From the NCBI GenBank assembly GCA_002205965.3, contig NADL03000096.1:62001-126000 (forward strand): 64,000 bases of DNA, in the 5' to 3' direction. The translations under genes and the position numbers were made by a program. Source of the stretch: Kappaphycus alvarezii. Taxonomy: Eukaryota > Rhodophyta > Florideophyceae > Gigartinales > Solieriaceae. Shown piece by piece: positions 41,901 to 55,499 of this stretch (position 1 is the stretch's first letter; the number at the start of each line of letters is the position of its first letter). The notes beneath the pieces were generated by a model. That model was not told where the DNA came from. It made no database searches and saw only the letters and a program-made list of their open reading frames with translations.

Positions 41901-43227
41901 GCGATTTCTGTCTGATTGAAGTGATAACCTTTTCACTTCAGTTCTCATCTTTATTCAGCTTAAGTACTCAATAGAGTAGTCCGACAAACCTACCTAAACT
42001 CAGACCATTGTTCAACTTGGTGAGTTTGCCACGGAGTGGTAGGAAAAAATCTCAGCCATGAAGTCACCGCGGACGATCACGAACCACACATTACCATCAA
42101 GTCAGAACCAGAATTGCCATCAGCAACCCACAGTTGGGATACAAGCATGACCCCATAGGTAACGGGTAGAAGTGTGGAAACGAAAACGAGATGTCCAAAA
42201 AAAACAAATCAACAGATTACGTAAGATCATTACAGTCTTACGAGAAATGATCATAAACCATGTGACGTCATATAATTCACGTGGTTAACGTGAAGTCGCA
42301 CACGTAATTGCACGTCACTCTCGAATCTCCATCAAAGGTTATGCGGAGATAAACGTCCATAGTTCCACACACTGCTCTCACACTGCAACAAGCTTCTTCC
42401 TTTGAGATACGCAGTGAAAGCTAGCAGATAACCAGATAGAGAGAGTGTAGGTGGTCTCCCAAACGCTCGCCTTTCACAGCTCGAGCGAGAACGAAGCACA
42501 ATTTTAGGACAAATTTTATGACTTAGAGCTGTAAAATCTGATCTACAAAGCCTGTCTTATTCTTAAAGAGTGACAGATGTCCAGTGGACAGGGGTTAGAG
42601 GCTCTTAGTTTTCGATTCTAGTGCGTTCTCCGAGTAGTCAGCATCACTCTCGTTGTTATTTATCTCACAAAGAACAACTTGGACTAAATTTATCGCAGAA
42701 GTTGAAGCCCGGTACATATTTTGTTCCCCTTGTGCCATTGACATCAATGCGTAGGAGGAAGAGGTTTCTTCCTCATCAGCTTCGTACAAGTAAAGCATGG
42801 CTCTGTGGTTACCACTCATGTTTTTGGAGAGAAGGATGTAGGTAGGGATTGAGAGGGGGAGAAAAAAGCTAAAAAAAGGACAAGCAGTGAGTTTGATGAT
42901 TTGTTTATTGACAGCTACTTTTCCTAAAAATTGATAACAAATTCGGTGTAGTTTACAGCAAACATTTATTATTATTATTTACTCGTCGTCTAAATTCGAT
43001 TTCATCAAGTTTTAATTTATATGTTTACCTTACGAATACAAATTAGAGGAAATTCAAAACTGCAGTTCGACCTCACATATTTTTCTTCCCATAGGGCCGT
43101 GAAAAAGCATGTATGGAATGCCCCCTATTCCAAAAAGCTATACAAAAGCCATGAAGTATCACCCTAACCATCAATCATCCCATCAGATAATCCTAAAAAC
43201 TCTTTTAATTTACCATCAACATGAACA
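41901..43227. other. unassigned stretch with a small acidic frame
   Basis: Minus-strand 42819-42595 encodes 74 residues starting MSGNHRAMLYLYEADEEETS. It sits upstream of the Harbinger relic on the same strand and could be its N-terminus or second ORF, but no motif supports that. The rest has dense stops in all frames. Confidence 0.3.
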
Positions 43228-43745
43228 ATCTACGCTCATCCTGCAGCATCAAAAAATCAACCGGTGCCCAGAGTCGCCTCAAAGGTCTACCTTGATGGGT
43301 AATGTTTATAATAACTACGAGGAATATCTCATGAGCTTATGGCAGGAACGCGTAAGGGATTGGGTTCTTATTCAATTAGTAAAGGAAGTAGAGGAACCAG
43401 GGGAGGATGAATTTGGTAAGGAAGACTCTGAAGAGGAGGTGGACTGAACGAACCCATGAAAGTTGTTGGTGCCCAAACTTGGGGATTTTTTTATGTGGGA
43501 AGAACAAGAAAATTACAGTGAAGACGTCAACGTAATATTGGACTTTTCACCTTGGGATGTGGGGAGTTTGGGGACCAAGAGGAATGATCAGTAGATCTAG
43601 ATATGTCTGGGGAGACTATCTACGAAAGAGAACCGTTCTTGTGGATTTGTAAGGATTTTATAGGAGGAATGGATATTTTTGCAGGAACTATTTCGTTCTG
43701 ACCTCCACGATAGGGATTTTGAGGAGTATATACAGATATTTATCC
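43228..43745 (+). pseudogene. small acidic-protein family, copy C (several frameshifts)
   Basis: The start region AACATGAACAATCT... at 43225 matches copy B. It is followed in other frames by NNYEEYLMSLWQERVRDWVL then IQLVKEVEEPGEDE (helix plus acidic start) and, near the end (43682-43740), QELFRSDLHDRDFEEY, the family C-terminus with the FEE of copy A and the ELFxSDL of copy B. At least three frame changes are needed. The conserved GTATCT...CGTCCA flank follows (43750-43780). Most decayed of the three copies. Confidence 0.55.
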
Positions 43746-43869
43746 TGAAAGTATCTACTGTTAATCTTTCCCGTCCATAAGATTCCCTTAACTGCATTTG
43801 ATGGTATTTAGTATGTTTTTCAGATATTTTGGAGTCAGTGGGAAATTATATGTACGATGAGTCAACTAC

Positions 43870-44150
43870 TCCCTCTAGGAGGGAGAAATCAAGTTACCAG
43901 ACAAATTCAAGTGTAGACCCAAGTAGTTGCGAAGTTGAAAATCAACATATGACCTCAGAAGCTTGTTATTTAGGTAGATCCCTACCCTTCTAGACTCACT
44001 TGTAGCCATTTGATCGCCCATACTTATCCACCTCTTCGTGTTCTCGCAACCATACTCCACTAGGACGTTTTTCGCCTGCAAAACCTCCATCCTATGATAT
44101 TTTGTTCTCGAAATCTTGTCTTAGAAGATTTACCTCTATCAAAATTGAAT
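43870..44150 (+). repeat. shared 3' module of copy C, plus arm of an inverted pair
   Basis: Matches 40744-41030 in the same orientation, and its first 70 bp (43880-43945) match 44960-45038 in reverse complement (CAAGT.GCAGACCCAAG, GAAGTTGAAA). The three copies mark this module as mobile or recombining independently of the ORF. Confidence 0.6.
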
Positions 44151-44959
44151 AATTTTGTAACATGCTGTGGAGACCCTGACTGAATTTAGGAGGATGAATA
44201 TCAAAAGAGTACTACGAGGCGGAATGACTTATGTCCTTAGCCTTCACCAGCGAGACCTGGTTTAAATGATCGGAAAAAGTGTAGGACATATGTTTCGGTA
44301 AAATTTCTGAAACCAGAGGAATTTCCCATGTCGAGAGAAGTATCGTCCCTACTTCCATTGATTTGAAATGAAGAATGTAATCACAAGGGCATGTAGCTTC
44401 CTATTCACTATAATTTACTTGGTGAGTAGACAGGTGTTATTTGCGTGATGTTTGACGAATGTCGAGGAAAGTTAGTCTGTTGCAGCTCTTTTGAGGTACT
44501 AAAATATTTGCTAAGCAGATACATTCGTATCTTATGTTTGGATTGATTATGAGTATGAAATTTCACCTACTTAGAGTGTTGTTACGACTCTGCGCAAGAT
44601 TGATCTCCAGCAATATAATATATTCAAAACCATGCTATGAATGATTTAATAGAGGGAAAGCAGAAAATAGGCCAATAGAAGATCAAGAACAGCTCTAGTA
44701 GAGAATTTAAAAGATGTAACGGAAAAGAGTTTTTATGCCCGGTTATTGGAATTAATAGGCGTCGATGCGATTCGCAGCGCCCTCTATCCCCCAAACGGAT
44801 TTTTGGAGAGCGGCAAAAATGCTACCGAAGTATAGTCGTAGTAAAATGGGAATGTGAAAAAGGAAGAGAGATCAAGGATGTATAAGTTGGGGTAGGATGA
44901 GAAGTCTCTACCACTTACATTCACTGGCTAAACGTTATCGAAACGTCTCTTTGGTATGA
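44151..44959. other. no gene seen
   Basis: AT-rich spacer between the inverted modules; no motif recognised. Confidence 0.35.
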
Positions 44960-45038
44960 ATTTAACTTTCAACTTAGTTACTTCTTGGGTCTGCACTTGA
45001 ATCTTTCTCCCAACTTGCTTGATTGCCCCTGAAAGGAG
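44960..45038 (-). repeat. inverted copy of the family 3' module
   Basis: Reverse-complement match to 43880-43945 and, more weakly, to 40746-40812. With 43880-43945 it forms a roughly 1.1-kb inverted structure. Confidence 0.6.
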
Positions 45039-45695
45039 CAGTTTAGTCCTTTGATAATTTATAGTTTAGAGTCACCGTAAAGGTTAGGTAACGCACACTA
45101 AACAAAATAAATGCATTCAATAGAATCCAATGTACAGCAAAGACGGAAAGAGGATAATTTCAAGATAAATATTTATCTTATCTCCTCAAAATCAAATATT
45201 CTATAGAGGAGCTAAGAAGGTCCTCTGGAATATCCATACCTCCAATAGAATATCTAAATATTCCTTCAGACTGCTTAAATGGCATATAAGCCCATACTAC
45301 ATATATTAGTCCTCAAATCACACTAAATACACCCAAATACAGATTTCCCATCCGTGTAGTCCAAAGTCGAGAATTAAACTTCATTTTCAATAGTTTCCTT
45401 CAATTAAGGTGCTCAAGTCCCCAAAATGACCTTCTCAAAATATATACTGCAATGGATTACAATCATGGCCCCAATATTTCTCATCTTTTTCGCTTTCATC
45501 GAACTACTTGTATTCCATTGATTTTTGCTCTACCTCCTTGTCCTTTTCCAGAAAATAAACATTGTGTTACTCTCTTTAGTGTCACTAATTGATTCGACGG
45601 CAGTAAGTATTGTAGTTTGTGTGCCCAAAAGTCATGACCTCCAGTCTATTGACGTGGCCGGACCTTCAAGCTTATTTATAGTGATATTGGGAATA
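45039..45695. other. no gene recognised
   Basis: AT-rich. A + frame at 45525-45776 (83 codons, hydrophobic start MLYLLVLFQKINIVLLSLVS) overlaps the tandem repeat and has no recognisable family. Confidence 0.3.
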
Positions 45696-45965
45696 AGTGT
45701 TGTTCATTCTGTTAGGAGGGCAGATAAGGGAGTTGATGAACATATGAAGTTTCTGAAAGTGATTTTTAGGCTTTGATGACGATTAGGAAAAAGTGTTGTT
45801 CATTCTGTTAGGAGGGCACATAACGGATTTGATGAACATATGAAGTTTCTGAAAGTGATTTTTAGGCTTTGATGAAGATTAGGAAAAAGTGTTGTTCATT
45901 CTGTTAGGAGGGCACATAACGGATTTGATTAACATATGAAGTTTCTGAAAGTGATTTTTAGACAT
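45696..45965 (+). repeat. 96-bp tandem repeat, 2.8 units
   Basis: Units start at 45696, 45792 and 45888, each beginning AGTGTTGTTCATTCTGTTAG. Units 2 and 3 are nearly identical; unit 1 differs at about ten sites. The period is a multiple of three and one frame reads VVHSVRRAxxG(V/F)D.HMKF in each unit, but a TGA follows FRL in each complete unit, so it is not a coding repeat. Confidence 0.85.
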
Positions 45966-46529
45966 AGAAGACGCTTTCAATATGTGTCCTTTGAATAGCT
46001 AAATAATCTACAGTTTTCAATGCATTGGTCGAGTAAAATTGTGTGGGCATTCTATAACTTGTAAAATTTCGGGAATATGGGGGTGCGAGAAAAAGAAACT
46101 CCTCGAAAAAATATCGAGACGGAGTTTTGGCGACAAATAAAATCTCGAATCTACGGTTTTCTTCAAGAAGGAGGAAAAATCTTCAAAAATAAAAAAATGG
46201 AGATACACGATGAATTTGAGCTCAAAAAGTAAAAGAGTTTTTACTGGAAATTCGTAGAACTCACAAACGTTTCATCATTCGCAGTAATCCGAACCCATTA
46301 AAACGTCCTTAGGATTCGTTTTAATAAAGAATATGTATAGTGACTGATTTTATTGAAATGAAGAGCCACTAGAAGGCTTGAATGGTATTAAGAACTGAAA
46401 TTTATACAGAGGACCTATATTGCACAAACCTCTGAATTTTATATTCTGTTCCTATGAAATTTTTCCGACAATATCGCCAGTATTAAGATTTTTTGAAGCA
46501 CTAACAGGATTCCAGCACATTGCCATAAA
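45966..46529. other. no gene seen
   Basis: AT-rich interval between the tandem repeat and the third LINE A copy; stops in all frames. Confidence 0.35.
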
Positions 46530-47070
46530 AGGGAGAAAATATTTAATGGGATTAGGCATTCAGTTAAAAGAAAATTTTACATTTACTGGACCGAAAGGGC
46601 GACCCGCTGACATTCAAGTACACCCAAAGTCTGATGCTGCAAAGTATCCGGCCCCTCTCTCAGTGTCTTATGATGTCACCACATTGTGTCATTTACGTGA
46701 AAGCTATATTTGAATGGGAGCATGAGAAAGGAAAGAAGTTTCCAATGCAGCGGGAAGCGGAAGTAAAGGGATTTGAAAAATAAATTGGAACACATTCGTA
46801 CGGAGTCACGGCCGGGACGATCGAGGCTAGGGTTTATGTCTGTATCACTGGCTTTCGACTATTTAGGGTCATCTTCTAAGACAAAATACATGCTCATAGA
46901 GAAATACGTTGTAGATTTCGCATTTCGCATCGAATGCTATGAAGGAAGAAAGAGGATTCTACTATACCAAAACCTTAGCTAAGCAATCTGGCCAGCGCGA
47001 TAGGTTTAATTTAATTTGTCTTGCCCTGCGAAACGCAGGATTCTGTTACCGGATTCAAGCCTTTAGAGGA
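46530..47070 (+). mobile_element. LINE A, third copy (most diverged, opposite strand)
   Basis: The + strand reads GRPADIQVHPKSDAAKYPAP then LSVSYDVTTLCHLRESYI, a stop, degraded helix sequence, then ESRPGRSRLGFMSVSLAFDY followed by LGSSSKTKY, YEGRKRILLYQNLS, a stop and AIW. These align in order with LINE A residues QPADILVHP, LPVAYDITVSSPF, GRSRLGWDFVPLVFDSLGS and RLYQKLSYAIW. Several stops and one frame change show greater age than the copies at 4.4 and 18.0 kb. Homology fades in the 3' UTR around 47070. Confidence 0.8.
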
Positions 47071-50000
47071 CTTTGCAGCATTGCACATTTATGTATTAGT
47101 GATAATCGAAGACATATTTCGTATCAAAGAGAAAATTTTATAAATATAAAATTAATAAAAGCATAATGACGCTCTGAAAAAATTACGGTGTTTGATTTGG
47201 TGTATTTGGCTGGAAGTTGATGAAATTTGTTAATTTAATCATAATTTTACGAACTAACGAACTAGCGGGTGGTGAAATAACTACATATAAACAAATCCAG
47301 CTCCGAATTCTCGCTTTGGTATGACCTGTATTTAGTACTTACTAAAAAATCGCGAGGATGTTTCCAGAGTATTTTAAATATTCACAGTGGTAGATATCTT
47401 GGAACTATTGGACTGAAAAGAAATGAAATAAAACTCATCCTAGAAAATATATAAGATCTATATGAGTCAGAAGAAAATCAATCACAGGAGTATTCAAGGG
47501 GCTCTAGCAGTAAGCTTACGCGTTTTCGATAGGCGAAACTTGCTTTGGTGCGTTTTATATTTTCAGAGCTGACTCTCTTTCTCCCATGTTATGTCCTACA
47601 TTAGTTTTCATATCAAAACGCGACATCATAATTGAATAGAGCTATCTTAAGTGCCCTGTATGTCATAATATTGACAAATCAATCAGTGATACCATTAGAG
47701 GACATTAGGAAATAAAAGTCGGAAATACAATTTATTTAGTAGCCTTGAAGGGCTAATTTACGTCTACCATCAGCAGCTTTTGAAAATTTGAAGAGAATTT
47801 AGCACTAATTTCAGATAAAATATCATTCCATGTGAACAATAAAATAGTTATTTTGTTCTAGATATAGAACGTAGTCTCTACCGGGCCATTTTCATCATGT
47901 GAGGGTAAAATTTAGCGTCAGTTTTAATTAGAAAGCCTTCTCCTGCCTATTTCAGTTCCTTCATTTACTTTCAGCGGTTGGAAAACTATACCGAAAAATT
48001 TTGGAAGAATTATTACACTTACCAGAGTCTAAGCAGAATTTTATCACCTTGTGATCTTAAATTTAAGCTTTAAATTACCCCATTAAATAATCTGGGTACT
48101 TATTGGCGGATGAATTCACCAAAGATATGAAGAATCGAAAATTTGAAGCACCTACACACTGTAATTATATGATCACTGAGTACCTCTATGAAATATTTAT
48201 AGGCCCAAAACAATCATTATTTTCCGCTACGGCAACTTTACAGTATAGCATGAATCGGAGTTTTTTTCTCGTATGAGGACAGTGCTATTGAGGGCAGATA
48301 TTAGATAATGCAATGCTGAAGTGCTTGAATTACATCAGAGAAGGCGTAAAATCGGCTCCCAAGACAGATATAATGAATCAACACTTCTTGTGGATTGACT
48401 GTGACTATCCTCATCTTGTCATTTAGAAGGAAATAGTATCCCAACTTTGACGTATTATCTTTGTTATTTGCAAAAAAACACGTCGTTTAGACTTCCAAAT
48501 CCAGAGAGTTGAGGTCATTTTCGTAGTACTTGAAAGGGAATGGAACGTCTCTCCTCTATAGCTAGGGAAGTGTATTCGTAAGGTCCAACCATACGTATAA
48601 GCCTAATCGATCCTGTTTCATGATCAGTGAAAGATCTAAAACGGCTGGTATAATTCCAAGCTCATCTCTTGGATTTATTTCAAAGTAATATAACAGTAAA
48701 CTTATGAATATGTAAGACCATACAGAGGTTTAAGTAATTCAAGTAAGGAATCATAGGATATCCCGAGAAACTCCAGAAGTTTTAAATTTAATTTTCTAAA
48801 AGTATCACAGTTTACTCTAAATAAGCTTCTTTCACATCAAGAGACCAGATTTTAATTGAAGAAAAGTACGGAGATTGCCACCAAAATTCTCGTTGAGAAT
48901 TTTCGCACACTTATAGCATCATGGACTAGGAACACTTTTTTGTCTCTATTCCAGTCAAATTTGATCCTGAACTTTGAAAATTCTTCTTCGAGGAGAGAAA
49001 GAGAGCCTTAAGACAAAAATAAAAACTTGTTTTCAATGTAGAGCACGAAAAAAAATTCCTTCAGTCACATATGTGTACTACGTAACGATGGGGATAACTT
49101 ATTTTTCGATAAATTAGTTCTTTTCACTCGCATGGATATAAAGGTCTATATTAAGTGTAAGTTTTAGGGATTCATCGCTACTTGAATGTGCTAACGTGAT
49201 TTAATGACAGAAGTAATTTTATATTTCAGCAACACAAGCGATAAAAACCTTCCGAACAAATCTTCTACTCTTTGGGTTGATGGGAGGAGTTATAGGTGGA
49301 GATAAAGGATTTGAAAGGCCACTTTATGACGTTTTTGCATTGACTACAGACTTAGAAGGCAAAATTGATAGAAAAGGGTGTAACATAGCCTTAATATTTA
49401 GCTGTATTATGGTACAAAATACGATATGAAAAGATTTAAGTGTAGATAAATGGGCGGTTACACTTGCGGTTATCCTGCATTGAACCGTAAATAAGTATTG
49501 AGGCAAATAAATACCTTTTACATTAACTTATTCATATTTTAATGAGTTTCAGAGCATTAGGCTGACCTTATCATAGCATTAGCAGGATTATTGAGTATTT
49601 TTGGAGCATAAATACTGGATCTATTGGAGAAAACGGAAGGGAAAGCTTTAAGACAACTCAGAAACTTGGAAATTACCGACACGAGAATACTTTCTGCGTT
49701 ATATTTTGTGATATTTACCTAGTTATGAGGACAAAAAGTATGATCTTACAAAAAGCTTAATACTTTCAAAACCTCGGAGAAGCTATTGGTACAATGGTCC
49801 TTGGCTTCTTTTAAAACGTTTCTTAAAATATAAATTTTTTTGGTCCTTACCTTTCAATCTCGTTTTGCTTTTTCTAGCTTAAAAGAGTAACATGGAGGTA
49901 CACATATATTTATTTTACTTTACGGTCGAATTCATCACGTCGAGATTGGTCTCCTCAGGCGGAATTGGCGCATTTAGCTCATCCACAGGACTGAAAGCAT

Positions 50001-53000
50001 GTAGTTACATGACAATGTAGCGTACTAAAGACGAAAAGGGACTCTTCCTGTCTTGTTCAGATTTTTATACCTTTATTTTCTTGGAATTTTGCACAAAGAT
50101 GGATGGATAAAGGCAACGTAACTACAAATAAATGATTTTTCGATGGATGCAGGAAAAATAATATCGTCAATTTTGTCTCGCTTTCGACTTTTTGCCATGT
50201 ATAAGTGCGCATTGGGTAAGAATACGAAATTGATAGAATTATATTTATGGGCTATGAGAAATACGGGGACCTTCTCGAAGTTGAGCGTAGCGTGGCTGGC
50301 TTGCAGTTCGAAGGAGGTGCCCGACTATTTTTCATGTAAAAAAGATAAAATTAAGGACTTGCTACTAGAAAACAGCAAAATGGTTTTCGATTACATCAAA
50401 AAGAGCGTTCAACTAATGACTAAAACAGCCATCGTCTTTTCTTGTTAAAACGACATTTTATAAAGAAAATTGTTCAAAGTATCAATCAAAGGGACTAAAT
50501 GGTTGCTATCTAGCGCTATTTTTCACTCAGTAATGTGCTGAAACCTGAAAATGGGAAATAAAAATGAAGAGAGCTATAAATGAGTGCAAAATTAAGTTTG
50601 TAAAATCCTTCGAATTTTCCTCATTTCTTCGTAACTCTTTGAGTATTCATTTATCGAGCTCACTTTTTCACCTCAGCTCGCTACATTGACATATAAATTT
50701 TTGGTTTAGTTGTCTTGAGTGACTAAAAGTTAATTGGTTACAGAAATACTGCGGAAAGTGGCTTAAATTTCATCAACATCACTCATATGGAGTCTGCAAA
50801 ACGTTTCTGTTTCGTTCATGATCTTCGACGAATGTAATGATAAAATCGTTATACCTCTCGGTGCGTTTCAAGGCTAAATCAACCTTTTTCCTGGAAAAAA
50901 TCCTTTTGCAATATATTTGTATTCTGTACGTCGACATCCTCTGTTGACTGCTAAATTTTCTTTGTAGTCTTCTTCTTACATCCGGGAAAATTTAATTCTG
51001 CCTTTATGCTTCAAATATGTCATGAACTTTAAATTTCTCTTATAACTGATTCATGACAAAAACATACTAGCACTACTTTCAGTCTAACAGAACAACCTAT
51101 TCGTTGCGAACTATTATTTTAGAGGATATTAGTCAAAAGATGTTCCACATCGACCGCCTTAAAAATACCGAACTAAGCAAATGGTTTCTCAACACAATGC
51201 AAGCCTTATTAAATGTTCCAACAGTCATCTTACCGAAAATATTCAAGCCGTCCGAAATAATGAAATTGAGCTTTTGAATTAGGTTTATGTCGTTGTTTCA
51301 AAGAGAGACAAAGTAGTCGTCTGTATCATGAGTGAGTTCTTACTAATTTTTTAAAACTTTTATGATAAGATTCACTGTATTGAAAATAGTTTTATTTGGA
51401 TTTAACTTTTGGAAAATAGTTCCTAGTTTCATGAGCTATCGAAGGATACACACCTTTTAGACATTTTTGGGAGACAAAACAGCATGAAGTAGGCTTTGTA
51501 CCCCTTCTTGAGTCTTTTGGGAATGTGGTTGACAAATTACATCATTGGTTGGTCAGATTAAAACCTACTGAGTTTAATTTACAGAGAATTACAATCCAGA
51601 AAACTTGAACTAGTTTGTGGGATGAATGGATCGGCAAGAGAAAAAAATTGTTGGTATGGCAGAATTGAGTGGTATGGGATGTTTTTGGTAAAAAGATCAC
51701 ATTAACTAATTCTTCATTAATATATGGATTTTTTATGATATTAAGCAGGCTTATAAACTCTGGGCGGAAGTCTAGAAGCACATAAATTCCGTAGAGTGTC
51801 CGGTTGAGGAGGAGAATTGTCCAAAAACTCATAACGCTTTTTTAAAATATTTAATTATGAATACAAATGCCTGAATTGAATGGAGGCATGTTGAAATCGT
51901 CGAGCGAACCTTGCTATTTTCCAGTATGCACAGCTGTCCGAATACGACTTCAACTTTAGGGGGACCCAAATTTTCTTAGTTTCTTCTTTCTTAATTAAGC
52001 AGTGAAAATAGTCCATAGGCATGCCTATAACACGTATTCCTGTGGTTTAAAACAAAAACTTCTGGAAATAATGTAAAAAATGGGATCTAAGGATAAGAAA
52101 TTATTTCCGTGGGAGAATGTGAAATGAGAAATTCTATTCGGGCACATTTCCAAGCCCTTAGCTTTGCATTTACACAGAGCAGGTTTATCGATACAATTCA
52201 TAATTTATAATTTTATGGGCAGATTTCGTATTCATGGGAATATGCACATATAATAGGAATCTAAATAGAAGAAAAAATACATATACCAATACGACGTCAT
52301 GAAAATATTTTTATTTTGAGCTGGGTACTGAATTTGTAACTATAAATGAATATTTCAATAACAAGTGCGTCAAAAGATTACTAATAACGAAATATGCGGT
52401 CAGAAAGTAATTTATTTTTGGTAATCATTACAAGCTATCGGGTAAGAACAATAATTTGAAATAAAGCGGTTTCTACATTTATACTCATTAGATTCATAAA
52501 ATGTTACGAATCGAAGTTAGTCAAAAGAATAACATCGAAATCAATAGATACACGATCCCTCCGAAGTGAATGTATAGAAATAATGTCTTGCCTAACTATT
52601 CAATAGAAGTTAAACCACTTTATTTATTAAAATATCACCGTTGTACAATAGTTATACGGATATTTTGATTTAATCTTACATTTTACAATTTTATTTCCAA
52701 ATACTACTTATTTGATTGATAAGTACTTCAAATTTATGTAGTTATATGATTTGACGTAGAAACTGTTAAGACAATCCATCTTTTTCTAGTCCCTACTGGC
52801 TGCGAAATGATATTTTCTTGTTATTAGTATGGGTTTACAGGATAAAAGTTACAAGTTACAAAATTTGACAAAAATGGTAATATAGGAAGCAAAAGGATAT
52901 AAATTTTCGGAAAATATCGGCTCACAATGAAAGCCACTACCCCTGTTCTTCCTGGAAAATAATCACCGCTATTTTAATTTAAATTAATATTTAGCAGAAC

Positions 53001-55499
53001 CTTATACATTTCCATTCTTGTTTCACTGGCAGCATCTACACTACATTTTTCACGCTTTTTTCTTCTTCCTGTACGAGTATGAAAAGGTTTGTTTTTATTG
53101 TGAAAAATAAAATTATTTTTTAACTCAAATATTGATATAGATCTGTTTTTTTTCGGGCTGCCGTTTAATTAAATATGAAGTGCAGAAGGGGTACCTTCGG
53201 TCTATACTTACATACAAAGAAATATCAAAATTTCATCACCTGGTCGATAGAATGGTAGAGGGCGCGTAAAATGGAATAATAGTGGAAGGTCGCTATAGCA
53301 TTTGCAGCAACTAAAGTAATTTAAGTTTTAACTGTTCATGCATAGTTTGCTGAACTAATTTGCCTAATTAAGGACATAATTTTGACGAAGTACTTCAAAT
53401 TTAATGTAAAATATCCAGGTCCATCTTTATTGCTCTTTTTGGCCCTCAGGTAGGAATATAGAAAGGGTATTCAATAGGTTCAGTCCAAGCAGCAAAATGC
53501 TGAAACTGTATGGGACTTGAAATATGCTGTAAGATCGCAGAAGTAGTTTATATTTATTCAAAAGTTAACTCAAAATCGTTTCTTAACGCTACATCATAAG
53601 GAGAGTATCAACATGGTTTTCATGGTAGGTTGGTGATGAAAAGCAACACGTATTTCAGAGTTACGCCTTAAAATAATATTATCGACGACACTGAGAAAAA
53701 TCTTTCAAAGATCGAATAAATTTCGTCCAAGAACGAATATCTTGAAGATATTAAAAATAAAACGCTTTTTTGGGGGTTTGCTGATTTATCATAACATGAA
53801 ATATTTTCCTTGAATCAAATAATAACGTGTTTTAATGCGACGAGAGATTCTTTTAAGATTCAATTTCATAAAGGTCTGAAAATGGTTGCTGATGCTTGGA
53901 GTACCATCTATATGATTCTATTCTCATTACTAGAAATATAAAATGTCGGCTTAGGCCAATAAGTGAAGCATTTTTTCTAAGTCGCAGTGTATAATGGCGT
54001 TTTCCCAATAATAATTTCATTAGAGGTCTCGGAAAGCTTTCCGAGCATCGTCAATGAACTTCTGTTTATGCCTATCGCTTAGAGCTATAATTGAAATGAT
54101 AGGTTGAAGTATGTCTGCGAAAGGGGGAGCACAGGGGGTCCGTTAACAGATAAGATGGCTGATAAAAATTCGACTAGTATAGTCGTGTATATGTACATAA
54201 ACTTTTGAGGCAGGCACTGATGGTATTTCACTCTACCAGAAAGTAGAAGGGAGGACAGCAATCAAACAACCACATTTAAGGTTAATTTCATTGCGGAGTG
54301 TATCTGTAAAGGAATAGCTTTCACCTTAGACAGAATGAAAACAAAAACTTCCTTCGCAGTGCGATTCATGAAAAAACTTCGAGTTTCATTTCGCAGCATG
54401 TATCCACCACAATGTAAAAATTTTTTGTTACATTTCGCCATAACATGCCATACTTAACTTTGCTCTATAATTCAGCTACATCCGCTAGTAAATTGAAGGA
54501 ATTCATGAATCAAGTAGAAGACAAGGGAGAGTTTCGGTACTTTAGAGGTCATTAAAAGTCCCAAGGCTGCTTTAAGTCTAATCTAGGATTTGATTTGGGA
54601 CATAGTGGCTTCGTAGCGATTCAAAGATAGGAAATATATCGCTTTCTGTTCTGAAACACGCCACCAGGATAAAGAGAACATTTTAAGGAAAAGTGATTCT
54701 TTCGAAAATACCCATACAGGCTCTTTGACTTTTTGCCTATACGCTGAATTCACCCAACACCATAACTTGTATATAAATGATAACGTAGTAGAAAAACAGA
54801 ACATAAAGGTGCAAGGATTTGTTGCTGATAAATTCAAGCGTAATAAGAAAAAAAGAGGGAGCGGTACTCGGCCTGAATATAAGGGTTTATGGGGAATATA
54901 TCGTTGAAATTAAATGAGAAAAGATTTGAACTTGCTATATAGCCTGAATTACAGTCCCTCGATAGCAAGAAGCTGCATAGATCACATGAACGGTGTAAAA
55001 AGTGTAGAAAATCAAATTAGAGAGGACAATCGTTACGGCCCACAGAGTTCTTATTAACTTCTTGACAATCTGATTCGAATTCTGATTATATTCTTCTGCA
55101 ATTCAGAGTTGATTCCAATTCAGTACTTCTTTAATTAGAAATATGTCATCAATTAGAAGAATTTGTAACATTTATCATCTTATGTAGTTCCAATCGCATC
55201 TAAAATTCAGGGCATACCACAGTATCAGAATTAAAACAATAGTGCTTGAGTAAATAATGGTAGAGACTTGAAAAAAGACAAAATAAGAGGCCTCAAAGTT
55301 GAATTAATTGCATTCGTACCCCCGGGAAGAAGGAAAAGAACTCATTAGGACAGGTCCTATGCGCGGTGTTACTGCCTGAATTAAACTAACTGAGATACAC
55401 AAACACTTTATAAAAGCAAAACATACAGCGGTGAAAGCTAACAGAAACAGGGATAACTAAGTACGCATTACAGCAATCAGGTATAACTTATGCAGCTGT
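47071..55499. other. AT-rich desert
   Basis: About 8.4 kb of AT-rich DNA with no recognisable gene, RNA or transposon motif. The longest protein-like frame is + strand 50143-50448 (101 residues, MDAGKIISSILSRFRLFAMY), with lysine-rich helices; it may be chance in such composition. No tandem array stood out. Confidence 0.45.

Noticed and set aside
45525-45776. 83-residue membrane protein
   Set aside because: It ends inside the tandem repeat at a stop present in each complete unit; chance frame is more likely.
45696-45965. CRISPR-like array
   Set aside because: Units are contiguous 96-bp tandem copies without unique spacers, in a eukaryotic context.
50143-50448. 101-residue ORF as a gene
   Set aside because: Single frame in AT-rich DNA, no motif, no neighbours; kept only as a note in the desert entry.
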